A DNA stretch of 64,000 bases from Ga0077555 sp963746315. Its GTDB lineage: Bacteria > Pseudomonadota > Alphaproteobacteria > Rhizobiales > Hyphomicrobiaceae. Position numbers and translations under genes: made by a program. The stretch's first letter is position 1. The number at the start of each line of letters is the position of its first letter. Below are positions 1 to 8,919 of this stretch, in pieces. The stretch spans positions 124,001 through 188,000 of the forward strand of contig CAVVAR010000004.1 of the NCBI GenBank assembly GCA_963746315.1, read 5' to 3'. The notes beneath the pieces were generated by a model, which was not told where the DNA came from, searched no databases, and worked only from the letters and a program-made list of their open reading frames with translations.

Positions 1-539
1 CACGCGTGCTGCTCAGCATTGGCTATGGCGCCGGCCTGCGCGTGAGCGAAGTCGTCAAGTTGAAGGTCAAGCACATCGACAAAGACCTTGGCATCATTCG
101 CGTCGAGCAGTCGAAGGGCCGCAAGGATCGCCAAGTGATGCTCTCGGCGGAGACGTATGAGCTGCTCAAAGAGTGGTGGAAGGTGCGCTCGAACAAGTAC
201 GATCTCGGCGTCGAGCCCGGCGAGCGCTGGCTGTTCCCCGGCCGGCGCAAGGGGCTGCATCTGACGCCGCGGCAAGTGACGCGACTGTTCCACGAGAGTG
301 TCGAGGCGGCAGGCCTCAAGAAGAAGCTCACATTGCACGCACTGCGGCATTCGTTCGCGACGCATCTCTACGATCGCGGAGTCGACATCCGTACGATCCA
401 GGCGTTGCTGGGCCACGAGAAGCTGGAGACGACGGCGCGCTATACGCGCGTTGCGACCGGCTTGATCACGGCGGTCGAGAGCCCACTCGATCAGCTGTCC
501 GTGCCACGCAAGAAAGCCAAGCGCAGCCGATCAGCGTAA
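1..539 (+). CDS. IS91-associated tyrosine recombinase/integrase, 5' end cut by window edge
   Basis: C-terminal catalytic part of a tyrosine recombinase (phage-integrase/XerC-D type). All catalytic positions are visible in order: the first Arg in GAGLRVSEV, a beta-hairpin Lys in SKGRKDRQV, the HxxR box in HALRHSFATHL, the second His in LLGHEKLETT and the nucleophilic Tyr in ARYTRV. The tail is basic (PRKKAKRSRSA). The core-binding N-terminal domain lies before the window. The gene ends 6 nt before the GTG of an IS91-type transposase in the same direction, an arrangement seen in IS91 relatives that carry an extra integrase ORF, so it is probably part of that element rather than a stand-alone integrase. 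The reading frame is open as far as it can be seen. Confidence 0.85.
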   Translation, partial: RVLLSIGYGAGLRVSEVVKLKVKHIDKDLGIIRVEQSKGRKDRQVMLSAETYELLKEWWKVRSNKYDLGVEPGERWLFPGRRKGLHLTPRQVTRLFHESVEAAGLKKKLTLHALRHSFATHLYDRGVDIRTIQALLGHEKLETTARYTRVATGLITAVESPLDQLSVPRKKAKRSRSA

Positions 540-743
540 TCGCCGGTGTCACGGCCGAGTCTGGAGATCGCGGACGTCTTCCGCGATCACGGCGCTGCGT
601 GGCGTGATGCCAACCGCGGTCACGTCAGCCTCCAGCAGATGAAGGTGATGACGGCGATCGAGCGCTGCCGGACGGCGGCGCTCGGCGGCCATGTCGCGCG
701 CTGCGAGAACGGCGCGTGCGGTCACACCGTCATCGCCTACAAC

Positions 744-782
744 AGCTGCCTTATGGGCAAAGCCGGTAATGGGGAGCTGGCG
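744..782 (+). repeat. Left terminal inverted repeat of the RIT element
   Basis: 39 bp identical to the reverse complement of 4097-4135. It begins AGCTGCCTTATGGGC and ends GGGGAGCTGGCG. The first seven bases are also the IS91 target sequence, so the element-specific part is probably 751-782. These ends are the expected binding sites of the RIT recombinases. Confidence 0.9.
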
Positions 783-829
783 ACGACTTGATCGCGTTCC
801 AGCGCAGTCGCGGCCAGCCCAGCTCACCA

Positions 830-1819
830 TTACGAAGCGCGCTTCAGGAGCGCGATCAGCTTGTCGGTGGGCTGGAACACGCCACGCCGCAGGTGGGGCG
901 GCACAATCGCCTCGATCGCGTCGAGCTTCTCGGTCGGGTCGCCACGCGTGTAGACCTCGGTCGTCGTCAGCGTGGCGTGGCCGAGCCACAACGACACTTT
1001 GCGGATGTCCCCGGTCGCTTGCAGGACGACCATCGCGCAGGTGTGCCTGAGCACGTGGGGCGAGACGCGCTTCTTGGCGAGACCGGGCTGCTTGCGAGCC
1101 GCGGTCGCGACATGCTGCTTCAGCAGGTAGGCGAAGCCCCATCTGCTCAGCGGCTCACCACGGGCGTTGACGAACGCCTCGGGTGTCGCGACCTGTCCGC
1201 GTATGGCGAGCCAGGCGCGCAGGGCGGCGGCCGCCGGCTTCCACAACGGCAGCGTCCGCTCACGCCGTCCCTTGCCGAGCACGCGGACGGTCATCGACGG
1301 CAGGTCGATGTCATCGACCTTGAGGCCGGTCAGCTCGGAGACACGCAGCCCCGCGCACACGGCCACGTGCAGCATGGCGCGATCGCGGGTGCCATCGCGT
1401 GTCGCCGGATCGGGAGCGTTAAGCACGGCCTGTAGCTCCTCGCGCAGAAGGTAGGGCACCAGGGGCGTGCTCGTCTTCTTGAACGGGATCGCCAGTACGC
1501 GCCGGATCTGCTCGAGCGCTGCGGGCTGCCGGTACTCGAGGAAGCGGAAGAACGACTTGATCGCCGCAAGCCGGACGTTCCGCGTCACGGCCGCGTTTTT
1601 GCGCTTGTCCTCGAGATGCTCGAGGAAGGCGCTGACGAGCCCGGCATCGATCTGCTCCAGCGTTAGCGCCGATGGTTTGACCTTGAGCCGCTCGGCGGCG
1701 AACACGAACAGCAGCTGGAAGCTCGCGGCATAGGAGTCGCTCGTGTGCCGGCTGGCGCCCCGCTGGCGGCCAAGCGTGTCGCGCAGGAACGTCTCGATGA
1801 GGGGAGCGATCGGCGTCAT
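830..1819 (-). CDS. ritC: RIT tyrosine recombinase C
   Basis: Last of the recombinase trio, 329 aa and full length. N-terminal SAM-like core-binding region about residues 1-110 (RHTSDSYAASFQLLFVFA), then the catalytic domain. Catalytic set: Arg in CAGLRVSELTGL, Lys in VLGKGRRERTLPL, HxxR in HVLRHTCAM, His in WLGHATLTTTE and Tyr in EVYTRGDP. The start ATG (1819) overlaps the stop of ritB by 4 nt (ATGA), so the two are translationally coupled. A longer open frame continues upstream but only reads ritB out of frame, so this ATG is preferred. It acts in the cytoplasm and presumably moves the element by cutting and rejoining at the terminal repeats. Nothing visible is missing. Confidence 0.88.
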   Translation of the reverse strand: MTPIAPLIETFLRDTLGRQRGASRHTSDSYAASFQLLFVFAAERLKVKPSALTLEQIDAGLVSAFLEHLEDKRKNAAVTRNVRLAAIKSFFRFLEYRQPAALEQIRRVLAIPFKKTSTPLVPYLLREELQAVLNAPDPATRDGTRDRAMLHVAVCAGLRVSELTGLKVDDIDLPSMTVRVLGKGRRERTLPLWKPAAAALRAWLAIRGQVATPEAFVNARGEPLSRWGFAYLLKQHVATAARKQPGLAKKRVSPHVLRHTCAMVVLQATGDIRKVSLWLGHATLTTTEVYTRGDPTEKLDAIEAIVPPHLRRGVFQPTDKLIALLKRAS

Positions 1820-2745
1820 GCTGACCTCCCCTCGGACAGGAACGCCTCGCCGGCCGTGGCGACGTCGCGCAAGACGTCGGGCGTGGCCTCCAGATACCAG
1901 TAGGTCGCGTAGATGTTGACGTGGCCCAGGTAGGTGGCGAGTGCCGCCATGTGCGCCCCACACCGGCCATGGCCGGTCGGGCTGCATTGCAGCGCGCGCA
2001 CCGCGAACGTGTGCCGCAGATCGTGCAGGCGAGGGCGGCTTGGTTGGCCGCCTCCGGCAGGGCGTCCCGCTCTCGACTTGATGCCAGCCTTGACGACCAG
2101 CCTGTCGAAGGTCTCCTTGACGGCAAGGTAGCGCAGCGGCCGGCCGCGCTTGTCGATGAACACTGGATCGTCTTCCGAGCCAGGTCCGCGACGGGCGAGG
2201 TATCGCTGCAAGCCTGCAGCTGCGGTGTCGTGTAGCGGCACCAGTCGCGTCTTGCGGAACTTGGTCTCGCGGATCAGCAGACCATCGCGGGTCACGTCGG
2301 CGATCGTCAGCTTCAGGGCTTCGGAGATCCTGAGCCCGGTGGCCGAGAGCAGCGCGATCAGGGTCGCAGTGGTGTGCGGACGCAAGCCGCCCATCGGCCG
2401 CCCGGCAAGCGCGGCCTCGATGAGGCGGCCGATCTCGTCTGCCGTGTAGATGTGCGGCGTGCGACGCCGCTTTCGCGCGCCGAAGTGATTGGCCGGCGGC
2501 AGCTCGTGCCCAACGTCCTCTACCCGGGCATGGCGCACGAAGCGACAGACGGCTCGGAGCCTTGCATCGCGTTGTGCGACAGTCGGACCGAGAGCGGCCC
2601 AGTCGATCGCCGTTTGCGTCGCGACGTGCGTTTGTCCGCGCTCGGCGGCGAATGCAGCGAAGCTCTTCAGCAGGTACTCCGCGCTCGACATCGCAAAGCC
2701 CGTGGCGCGACGAAGGGCCAGATAGGTCTTGATGGCGTTCAGCAT
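1816..2745 (-). CDS. ritB: RIT tyrosine recombinase B
   Basis: Middle recombinase of the trio, 309 aa. N-terminal core-binding domain (LNAIKTYLALRRATGF) followed by the catalytic domain: Arg in SATGLRISEALKL, basic hairpin KFRKTRLVPL, HxxR in LHDLRHTFAVRAL, His in YLGHVNIYATYWYL with the Tyr nucleophile in YWYL. The C-terminal helix is charged. The start ATG shares a base with the stop of the broken recombinase A gene (TGATG), and its stop overlaps ritC by 4 nt, so all three were made from one message. The frame is intact, in contrast to gene A. Confidence 0.88.
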   Translation of the reverse strand: MLNAIKTYLALRRATGFAMSSAEYLLKSFAAFAAERGQTHVATQTAIDWAALGPTVAQRDARLRAVCRFVRHARVEDVGHELPPANHFGARKRRRTPHIYTADEIGRLIEAALAGRPMGGLRPHTTATLIALLSATGLRISEALKLTIADVTRDGLLIRETKFRKTRLVPLHDTAAAGLQRYLARRGPGSEDDPVFIDKRGRPLRYLAVKETFDRLVVKAGIKSRAGRPAGGGQPSRPRLHDLRHTFAVRALQCSPTGHGRCGAHMAALATYLGHVNIYATYWYLEATPDVLRDVATAGEAFLSEGRSA

Positions 2746-3983
2746 CACAGCGCCTCCGGCCAGGGCTGAGCAACCTGCTTCAGCAGTGCGACATCGGCCT
2801 TCGCGTAATAGGCCGTCGTGTCGATGCCGCGATGCCGGAGGACGAGACCGATCTTGTCGAGCGGCACGCCGTGCCGCAGCATCTCGGTCGCTGCGGTGTG
2901 CCGCAGGGCGTGCGCCCCTTTGACCGGCGTCATGATGCCGGCCCGCTTCATGAGGCGCTTCACCACGCGCCGAGACCCCGTCGCCTCGCAGGAATGGTCG
3001 GCACGGCGCGATCGTGCGCAGGAACACGGCATCGCTCTGGCAGAGGGACGGCCGGCATTCGAGGTAGGCGGCGATCGCATCCCCGACGTCTTGCGGCAGC
3101 GGTAATCGGACTTCGGTGCGCGACTTACCCGCAGACCCGCAGTGAGCCCGTCTGCCACTCGATATCGGCGAGACGCAGTTGCGCGACGTCGCCGGCTCGC
3201 AGGCCGAGTCGCGCCAACAGCAGCACGATCGCGCGATCGCGCCGGCGAGCACTGGCGTCGCCGTCACAGGCCGCAATCAGCCGGCTGAGCTGTTCGGCCG
3301 ACAGATACCGCGGCATGTCGGCAAGCTGCCAATGCGCGTAGGCAGGAACGGCGCCGTCGAGACCCGCCGGGCAGCGACCTGCAACTGCGAGGAACCGTAG
3401 GAAGGCCCGTAGGTTCGTCGTCATCTTCTCGACCGTGCCGCGCCCGCTCGTGCTCGCACGTGCCAGGAAGTAGCTGCGGATGTCGCTCGGCCTCCAGCCG
3501 GCCGAGTCCGCTCCAAGCTCGCGTCATCAGCCCGGCGGCGTCAGCGCGCGTACTGCCTGACGGTGGCATCGGATGCACCACGATGCTTGCGCAGCCACGT
3601 CTTGAAGTCGGCGACCAGCGGTGGCTCGTCGGATGCCGCCGCCACGACCGCGGGCCGGCAGACGCCTCGCTCGACGAGATAGCGATGGAAGAGCCGGGCA
3701 CCGTAGATGGTGTGGTGGTTGCGCCGTCCTCCCTTGGAGCGCGGACACCGACAGCGGCGCAGGTGCTCGCCGAACGCTGCGAGATCGATGTCCGCCAAGC
3801 CCGCGCCTTGCTCGACCGTGACATGGCCGATGTGGGCCGCCGCTCGCAGATAGCGCACGGCAGTGCTCAGCGATATAGCCCTGCCGTTCCAGCACCGCTG
3901 CAAAGCCGTCGAGGTATGTCCCGCTCGGCCCGCTGCGCAAATGCCCCAGCATCTTCGCAGCAGAGAAGTAGCGTCTCCAACAT
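2745..3983 (-). pseudogene. ritA: RIT tyrosine recombinase A, multiply frameshifted
   Basis: The pieces of one protein are recognisable in changing frames: LDGFAAVLERQGYIA (about 3860-3960), TAVRYLRAAAHIGHVT up to SDATVRQYAR (about 3541-3860), GWRPSDIRSYFLA (about 3480-3515), LRAFLRFLAVAGRCPAGL with LGLRAGDVAQL (3125-3420), SRTEVRLPLPQDVGDAI (about 2985-3125), and VKRLMKRAGI with HALRHTAATEML and VLRHRGIDTTAYYAK (2745-2975). The catalytic Arg, HxxR, His and Tyr are all still encoded but never in one frame. At least five frameshifts separate them. RitB and ritC next to it are clean, so decay is more likely than bad sequence. Without A the element is probably immobile. Confidence 0.8.
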
Positions 3984-4096
3984 GATCGTCCCCGTATGTG
4001 ACCGGCCATCAGTGGCCGACCCGACGGGGCCGCACGGACGACTTGTAATGGAGAGTGCGAGAGCGGCAATACACAGGAATCTGCGGCCCTCGAGGC

Positions 4097-4135
4097 CGCC
4101 AGCTCCCCATTACCGGCTTTGCCCATAAGGCAGCT
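4097..4135 (-). repeat. Right terminal inverted repeat of the RIT element
   Basis: Perfect reverse complement of 744-782. Inside these ends the two sides diverge at once (784 onward against 4095 downward). Outside them the right end continues into an extra palindrome that is absent on the left. Confidence 0.9.
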
Positions 4136-4159
4136 AATGGGCGTCGCCCATTAGTTGCC
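4129..4159. repeat. 31-nt palindrome at the right RIT junction only
   Basis: GGCAGCTAATGGGCG, one T, then CGCCCATTAGTTGCC: 14 of 15 bases pair. The outer seven bases on each side are inverted copies of the AGCTGCC target sequence. The palindrome sits between the right inverted repeat and the resumption of the transposase codons and has no counterpart at the left end. Confidence 0.8.
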
Positions 4160-5175
4160 GCAACCGCCACTGCCCGAAGTGCCAAGGGGCGGCGGCGCGC
4201 GAGTGGCTGGAGGAGCGACAGGCCGAGCTTCTGCCGGTGCCGTATTTCCACGTCGTCTTCACGTTGCCGGCACCGATCGCCGACATCGCCTACACCAACA
4301 AGGCCGTTATCTACGACATTCTGTTCAAGGCGTCGGCGCAAGCAACGATCACGATCGCCGCCGACAAGAAGCGGCTCGGGGCAAAGGTCGGCATCACCTC
4401 GGTGCTGCACACCTGGGGCTCGGCGATGACGCACCATCCGCACGTGCACATGATCGTTCCGGGCGGCGGCCTGTCGGACGACGGCGTCAGTGGATCGCCT
4501 GCCGGCCGGAGTTCTTCCTGCCTGTGCGGGTGCTATCGCGGCTGTTCCGCCGGGTCGTCGATCGAGATGCTGTCGACGGCGCACGCGAGCGGCAAGCTCG
4601 TATTCTTCGGTCAGCACGCCGGGCTCGTCGACGAGGATGCGTTCGCTGCGTTCCTTGCGCCGCTCAAGCGGTGCGAATGGGTGGTCTACGCCAAGCAGCC
4701 GTTCGCCGGACCCGAGGCCGTGCTGGCGTACCTGTCGCTCTACACGCACCGCGTGGCGATCTCGAACCGGCGCCTCGTCACAGCCGACGCCGACACGGTG
4801 ACGTTCAACTACAAGGACTATCGCGTCGACGGGCGCCGAGCGTTTCAAGACGATGACGCTCGCGACGGGCGAGTTCATCCGCCGCTTCCTCAGCCACGTG
4901 CTGCCGAAGGGCTTCCATCGCATCCGCCACTACGGCCTGCTGGCAAACGGCAATCGGGCCGACAACGTAGCCAAGGCGAGCGGGCTGCTCGGAGTGCCGC
5001 GCCCGCGCGTCGAGCCCGAGCTGGAAGCACGCGATGCCGACGCGCCGCGCGTTCACTCGCGAGCTTGTCCCGTGCTGTGGCGGCACGCATGCTCATCATC
5101 GAGGAGTTCGCGAGGGGATGCGAGCCGAAGCTCGCGGCCGACAGCAGCGCCGCGATCAGGATCGACACGTCATGA

Positions 5176-5879
5176 GCCAGACATCGACTGCACCGACGAC
5201 TGCGCCGATCGAATCGCTGGCGAGCCGCCGGCGGTAGCGATGACGCTCGCCGATCTCCCTGGCCGCGCGATGCCCGTGGCACTACGACGGCAGTGCGACG
5301 AACCACCGGCCAGGCACCGCCGCTATGCAAACTCATTCCGAGATGCTGCGCTCCCGCCGAGCGGAGCCTGCGTGCTACGTCCAATCGCCATAGCGATCGC
5401 TGCACGCGGCCCCCTTCACCTCCCGCGACTTCGTGCCTGGGCGCTTCTCCGACGTCGGCCAGCGACCGGTGCACCGGCGTCGACGCCGACGTCCGAGAAA
5501 CCTGCACCACGGTCAACTTCGGCCCTTGCAGAACCCTCACTACCTTTCGGCTACCGTTCTCAGAAGCGGTCGAAGCGCAAGCTAACAGCCGCTAGATCTC
5601 ATATCGGCGCTATTGGCCCCAAGCAGAACCAGCGTGCGCGGGCGCTCCCCGACGCACGTCTGCCGTAGACTCGTGTGCACGTACGAGCCGGGACCATTCA
5701 CCGGTCGACGTCTGGTCCTGCGCTAAGCGCTACGCTCCCGCCCCATGCGGCCTCGTCCTGACCGGCCGCGCGCTCACGGGGCCCTGACGCCGAAGGGGCT
5801 CGAACACGGCAGCGCTTCCGGTCTAGGCTCCTGCTCAAAGCCAGACACACACCCTGCAACACTCGAGGAGACGCACGCC
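5176..5879. other. 704-bp stretch without a convincing gene, 3' remnant of the IS91 unit
   Basis: Only short or shadow open frames occur here and none has a ribosome site or recognisable product. It probably contains the downstream end of the IS91-like element and then the upstream region of the ThDP enzyme gene. I could not define the IS91 end: no clear origin-type hairpin and flanking tetranucleotide could be fixed by eye. Confidence 0.5.
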
Positions 5880-7526
5880 ATGATGGTGATGGACGCCATA
5901 GCCGACATCCTGAAGCGCGAGGGCATCTCGACGATGTTCTGCTTCCCGACGACGCCGATCATCGAGGCGGCGGTGGCGGCGGGATTGAAGCCCGTGATCT
6001 GTCGGCAAGAGCGCGTCGGCGTCGACATGGCATCCGGATTCGCGCGGACTGCCAACGGCAGACCACCCGCCGTGTTCGCCATGCAGTATGGACCGGGCGC
6101 AGAGAACGCGTTTCCGGGCATTGCGTCGGCCTATTCGGATTCCTCGCCGGTGCTGTTCCTGCCGCTCGGCCATCCGCGCGACGTCGCGCACGTCTTCCCC
6201 ATGTTCAACTCGACGCGAAGCTTCGCCAGCGTGACGAAGCAGGTCGAGCCGATCACGCTGCCGACGCAGGTGGGAGCCGTCATGCGGCGCGCCTTCAACG
6301 GCCTCAGGAACGGCCGCCTCGGTCCGGTGATGGTCGAGGTGCCGACCGACGTCGTGAAGGCGAAGCTCGACGGGGCGCCGGCCTACACTCCGGTTCGCGA
6401 GGTCCGCTCGGCGCCCGACCCTCGCGACATCGACGACGCCGCCAAGCTGCTCATTGCAGCGCGTAGTCCGCTCCTCTACGCCGGCCAGGGCGTGCTCTAT
6501 GCCGAGGCGACCCCCGAGCTGGTGGCGTTGGCGGAGCTACTGCAGGCGCCCGTCATGACGTCAGGCGACGCCAAGAGCGCCTTCCCCGAGGATCACGCAC
6601 TGGCCGTCGGCACGGGCGGCATCGTCTTCACGGGGCACGGGCTCCAGGCGCTGCGCGAGGCGGACGTGGTCTGCGGCATCGGCTGCTCGTTCACGCCGCA
6701 CCGCATCACCAGCCCGGCTATCGCGCCCGAGAAGCGTGTCATCCACGCCACGAACGACGCGCGCGACCTGAACAAGAGCGTCGCAGCCGAGATCGGCATC
6801 CTGGGTGACGCCAAGCTCGTGCTGTCGGCACTGGTCGAGGCCGTCAAGGATCGGCTCGGCAAGTCCCGGCGCGGTCCGGATCGCGCGCAAGCGCTCGCGG
6901 CCGTGCGCGAGGATTGGCTCGCCGGCTGGCAGGCCAAGCTCACCTCGAAGGAGCGCCCGATCTGCCCCTACCGGGTCATCGCCGAGTTCATGCGCGTCGT
7001 CGATCCGAAGGACGCCATCGTCACGCACGACAGCGGCAGCCCGCGCGACCAGATCCTGCCGTTCTACAAGGCGACCCGGCCTCGCGGATACATGGGTTGG
7101 GGCAAGTCACACCAGCTCGGCACCGGACTTGGCCTCACGATCGGCGCCAAGATCGCGGCGCCCGACAAATTCTGCGTCAACTTCATGGGCGACGCCGCCT
7201 TCGGCATGACCGGCCTCGACTTCGAGACGGCCGTCCGCGCCGGCGTTCCGATCCTGACGGTCGTCCTCAACAACTCGACCATGGCGATCGAGATCCCGCA
7301 CATGCAGCTCAGTCATGAGAAGCACAATGCACGCGACCTCGGCGGCAACTACGCCGGTATCGCGCGTGAGCTTGGCGGCTGGAGCGAGCGCGTCGAGGAC
7401 CCCGAGCAGATTGCGGACGCCTTCCGGCGGGCCCGGCGCGCGACGCAGGAGGGCAAGGCCGCGCTTCTCGAGTTCATCACCTCGGCCGAAACCGCCTTCT
7501 CTCATCGCCTGCCGCCTGCAAGCTGA
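5880..7526 (+). CDS. Thiamine-diphosphate-dependent enzyme, acetolactate-synthase-like fold
   Basis: 548 aa, the usual length of the POX/AHAS/benzoylformate-decarboxylase group. Three domains: the N-terminal PYR domain with the cofactor-activating Glu (CRQERVG, residue 44), a central domain (about 185-330) and the C-terminal PP domain with the ThDP/Mg motif from GDAAFGM (Asp438) to VVLNN (Asn465). GDA replaces the common GDG. The exact reaction cannot be read from sequence: decarboxylase, carboligase or lyase are all possible. ATG 5880 is preferred over an upstream in-frame start because GAGGAGA precedes it. It heads a same-direction run with a complete LIV-type importer (gap 132 nt), so it probably acts on an imported carboxylic acid. 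No signal peptide; cytoplasmic. Confidence 0.82.
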   Translation: MMVMDAIADILKREGISTMFCFPTTPIIEAAVAAGLKPVICRQERVGVDMASGFARTANGRPPAVFAMQYGPGAENAFPGIASAYSDSSPVLFLPLGHPRDVAHVFPMFNSTRSFASVTKQVEPITLPTQVGAVMRRAFNGLRNGRLGPVMVEVPTDVVKAKLDGAPAYTPVREVRSAPDPRDIDDAAKLLIAARSPLLYAGQGVLYAEATPELVALAELLQAPVMTSGDAKSAFPEDHALAVGTGGIVFTGHGLQALREADVVCGIGCSFTPHRITSPAIAPEKRVIHATNDARDLNKSVAAEIGILGDAKLVLSALVEAVKDRLGKSRRGPDRAQALAAVREDWLAGWQAKLTSKERPICPYRVIAEFMRVVDPKDAIVTHDSGSPRDQILPFYKATRPRGYMGWGKSHQLGTGLGLTIGAKIAAPDKFCVNFMGDAAFGMTGLDFETAVRAGVPILTVVLNNSTMAIEIPHMQLSHEKHNARDLGGNYAGIARELGGWSERVEDPEQIADAFRRARRATQEGKAALLEFITSAETAFSHRLPPAS

Positions 7527-7658
7527 CGCGGCAGCGTCTCCGGCCGCGCGCAGTTCGCAAGTTTAGCTGGCCTCGGTGGTTGCCACCCCGACTGCGCGCG
7601 ACTAGCCTTGACCAAGAGCCGTGAACGAACAAGCGGCACGATCCGGGAGTGAACTCAT

Positions 7659-8879
7659 ATGACCATCAAGCAAAGTCTGTCGCGCCGCGCGGTGCTCGCC
7701 GGGGCGGGTGCGGCCGTTGCATCTCCCTCGATCTGGACGAGTGCCCAGGCGCAGGCCGGCACAGCCATCAAGATCGGCATGCCCCTCGCCCTGACCGGGC
7801 CGCTCGGCTCGGTAGGCCAACAGCAGAAGCGTGGCGCCGAGCTCTGGGCCAAGGTGCAGAACGCCAAGGGCGGCCTGCTTGGGCGCAAGATCGAGCTTCT
7901 GATTGAGGACACAGCCGGCAACCCGGCCGCGTGCGTCCGGAAGGCACAGGAAATGGTCGAGCGGCACGATTGCCGCCTATTCACCGGCATCACCCTGTCC
8001 TCCGAGGCTCTGGCCATCGTGCCCAAGCTCGCGGAGTGGAACTCGATCTTCATCTCGTCGGATAACGGCGACGGACGGCTGACGGCCGCCAGCTTCGTGC
8101 CGAACTTCTTCCGCGCCAACACGTCTGGCCCGATGGGCACCCGCGCCGTCTCGCTCTACTTGCGCGATGCACCGCTGAAGAAGTTCTTCGCGCTCGGCCT
8201 CGACTACGCCTGGGGACACAACAGCGTCCAGGTGTTCGAGAGCGAGGTGAAGAAAATGGGCAAGGAGTTCGTCGGCAAGGTGTTCGCACCGACCGGCACC
8301 AAGGACTACTCCACCTATATCACCCGCATCCGCCAGTCGGGTGCCGACGGCGTCTACCTCGTCCTCGCCGGTGACGACAACAACGCCTTCCTCTCGCAGG
8401 CAGCCCAGTATCAGCTCGCCTCGAAGGTCGCGATGCTCGCCGAGCAGCTCGAGTTGTCCGCCATGCGCGCGGTCGGAGATGCCTGCCTCGGCATGATCGT
8501 GTCGGCCCGCTACGCCTTTACGATCGACAACCCCAAGAACAAGGAGTTCGTCGAGCTCTGGAAGAAGGAGCACGACGGTCTCGTGCCCGACCAGTTCGAG
8601 GGCGAGCAGTGGCAATGCCAGCGGGTGTTCGAGGCTGGCATCACCAAGGCCGGCAGCATCGAGGCCGACAAGCTCCGCCCGGCGCTCGAGGATCTCGTCA
8701 TCGACGATATCAAGGGCAAGGTGCACATGAGGAAGTGCGACCATCAGGGCGTGCAGCAAGGCTTCATCATCAAGGCGTCGAAGCGCGAGGGCTTCTCGCA
8801 TCCGGTGCCGGAGGTGATTGCGACGTTGCCCGCGGATCGCGTGACACCGCCGTGCAACAAGATGACCTACGACGACTGA
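7659..8879 (+). CDS. ABC transporter substrate-binding protein, branched-chain-amino-acid (LivK) type
   Basis: 406 aa, Peripla_BP_6 family. The N-terminus has a twin-arginine-like signal (SLSRRAVLAGAGAAVAS) ending near AQAQA, followed by the typical IKIGMPLALTGPLGSVGQQ strand-loop and GGLLGRKIELLIEDTAGNP. It delivers a small solute, often an amino acid, aromatic acid or other carboxylate, to the permease pair encoded downstream. The substrate is not predictable by eye. ATG 7659 follows a GGGAGTG site. The gene is separated from its permease genes by 186 nt containing a GC-rich hairpin, as expected when the binding protein is made in excess. Tat targeting would mean export in folded form to the periplasm. 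Confidence 0.9.
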   Translation: MTIKQSLSRRAVLAGAGAAVASPSIWTSAQAQAGTAIKIGMPLALTGPLGSVGQQQKRGAELWAKVQNAKGGLLGRKIELLIEDTAGNPAACVRKAQEMVERHDCRLFTGITLSSEALAIVPKLAEWNSIFISSDNGDGRLTAASFVPNFFRANTSGPMGTRAVSLYLRDAPLKKFFALGLDYAWGHNSVQVFESEVKKMGKEFVGKVFAPTGTKDYSTYITRIRQSGADGVYLVLAGDDNNAFLSQAAQYQLASKVAMLAEQLELSAMRAVGDACLGMIVSARYAFTIDNPKNKEFVELWKKEHDGLVPDQFEGEQWQCQRVFEAGITKAGSIEADKLRPALEDLVIDDIKGKVHMRKCDHQGVQQGFIIKASKREGFSHPVPEVIATLPADRVTPPCNKMTYDD

Positions 8880-8892
8880 CCTTCCCTGCATC

Positions 8893-8919
8893 TCCCCGTC
8901 CACAGTACCCGGACGGGGA
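8893..8919 (+). promoter_or_regulatory. Intercistronic hairpin between binding-protein and permease genes
   Basis: TCCCCGTCC and GGACGGGGA form a perfect 9-bp stem with a 9-nt loop, 14 nt after the binding-protein stop. There is no T-run, so it is more likely an mRNA 3'-end stabiliser or partial attenuator than a full terminator. Confidence 0.5.

Larger units (their letters stand above)
744..4159 (-). mobile_element. Recombinase-in-trio (RIT) element inserted in the IS91 transposase
   Basis: Between the two halves of the transposase lie three consecutive tyrosine recombinase genes, all on the minus strand with stop/start overlaps: A (broken), B and C. They are bounded by a perfect 39-bp inverted repeat (744-782 and 4097-4135). 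This is the hallmark layout of RIT elements. Joining AACAGCTGCC on the left to CGCAACCGCCAC on the right restores the IS91 reading frame. The flanks carry AGCTGCC (744-750) and AGTTGCC (4153-4159), which could be a 7-bp target duplication with one change, or a shorter TGCC duplication. There are no cargo genes. Confidence 0.85.
546..5175 (+). pseudogene. IS91-family transposase, split by a RIT element and further frameshifted
   Basis: HUH-type (Y2-transposase) IS91 family protein in pieces. The 5' part (GTG at 546 to about 750) encodes the start of the zinc-binding domain and stops at ...AYNSC. The next residues RNRHCPKCQG resume at about 4158, so 751-4128 plus a short palindrome is inserted DNA. 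The right part runs through LPVPYFHVVFTLP and the HUH-like THHPHVHMIVPGGG. It then changes frame near 4480, again near 4555 and again near 4845, and ends with LIIEEFARGCEPK. Even without the insertion the gene could not make an active enzyme unless some of the shifts are sequencing errors. It follows the integrase with a 6-nt gap. Confidence 0.85.

Noticed and set aside
1820..2773. Upstream extension of the ritC frame into a 647-aa product
   Set aside because: It reads ritB out of frame; RIT gene C has a proper start at 1819 and family length from there.
5176..5879. Possible IS91 terminal origin sequence
   Set aside because: No hairpin plus conserved tetranucleotide could be fixed by eye, so no end is claimed.
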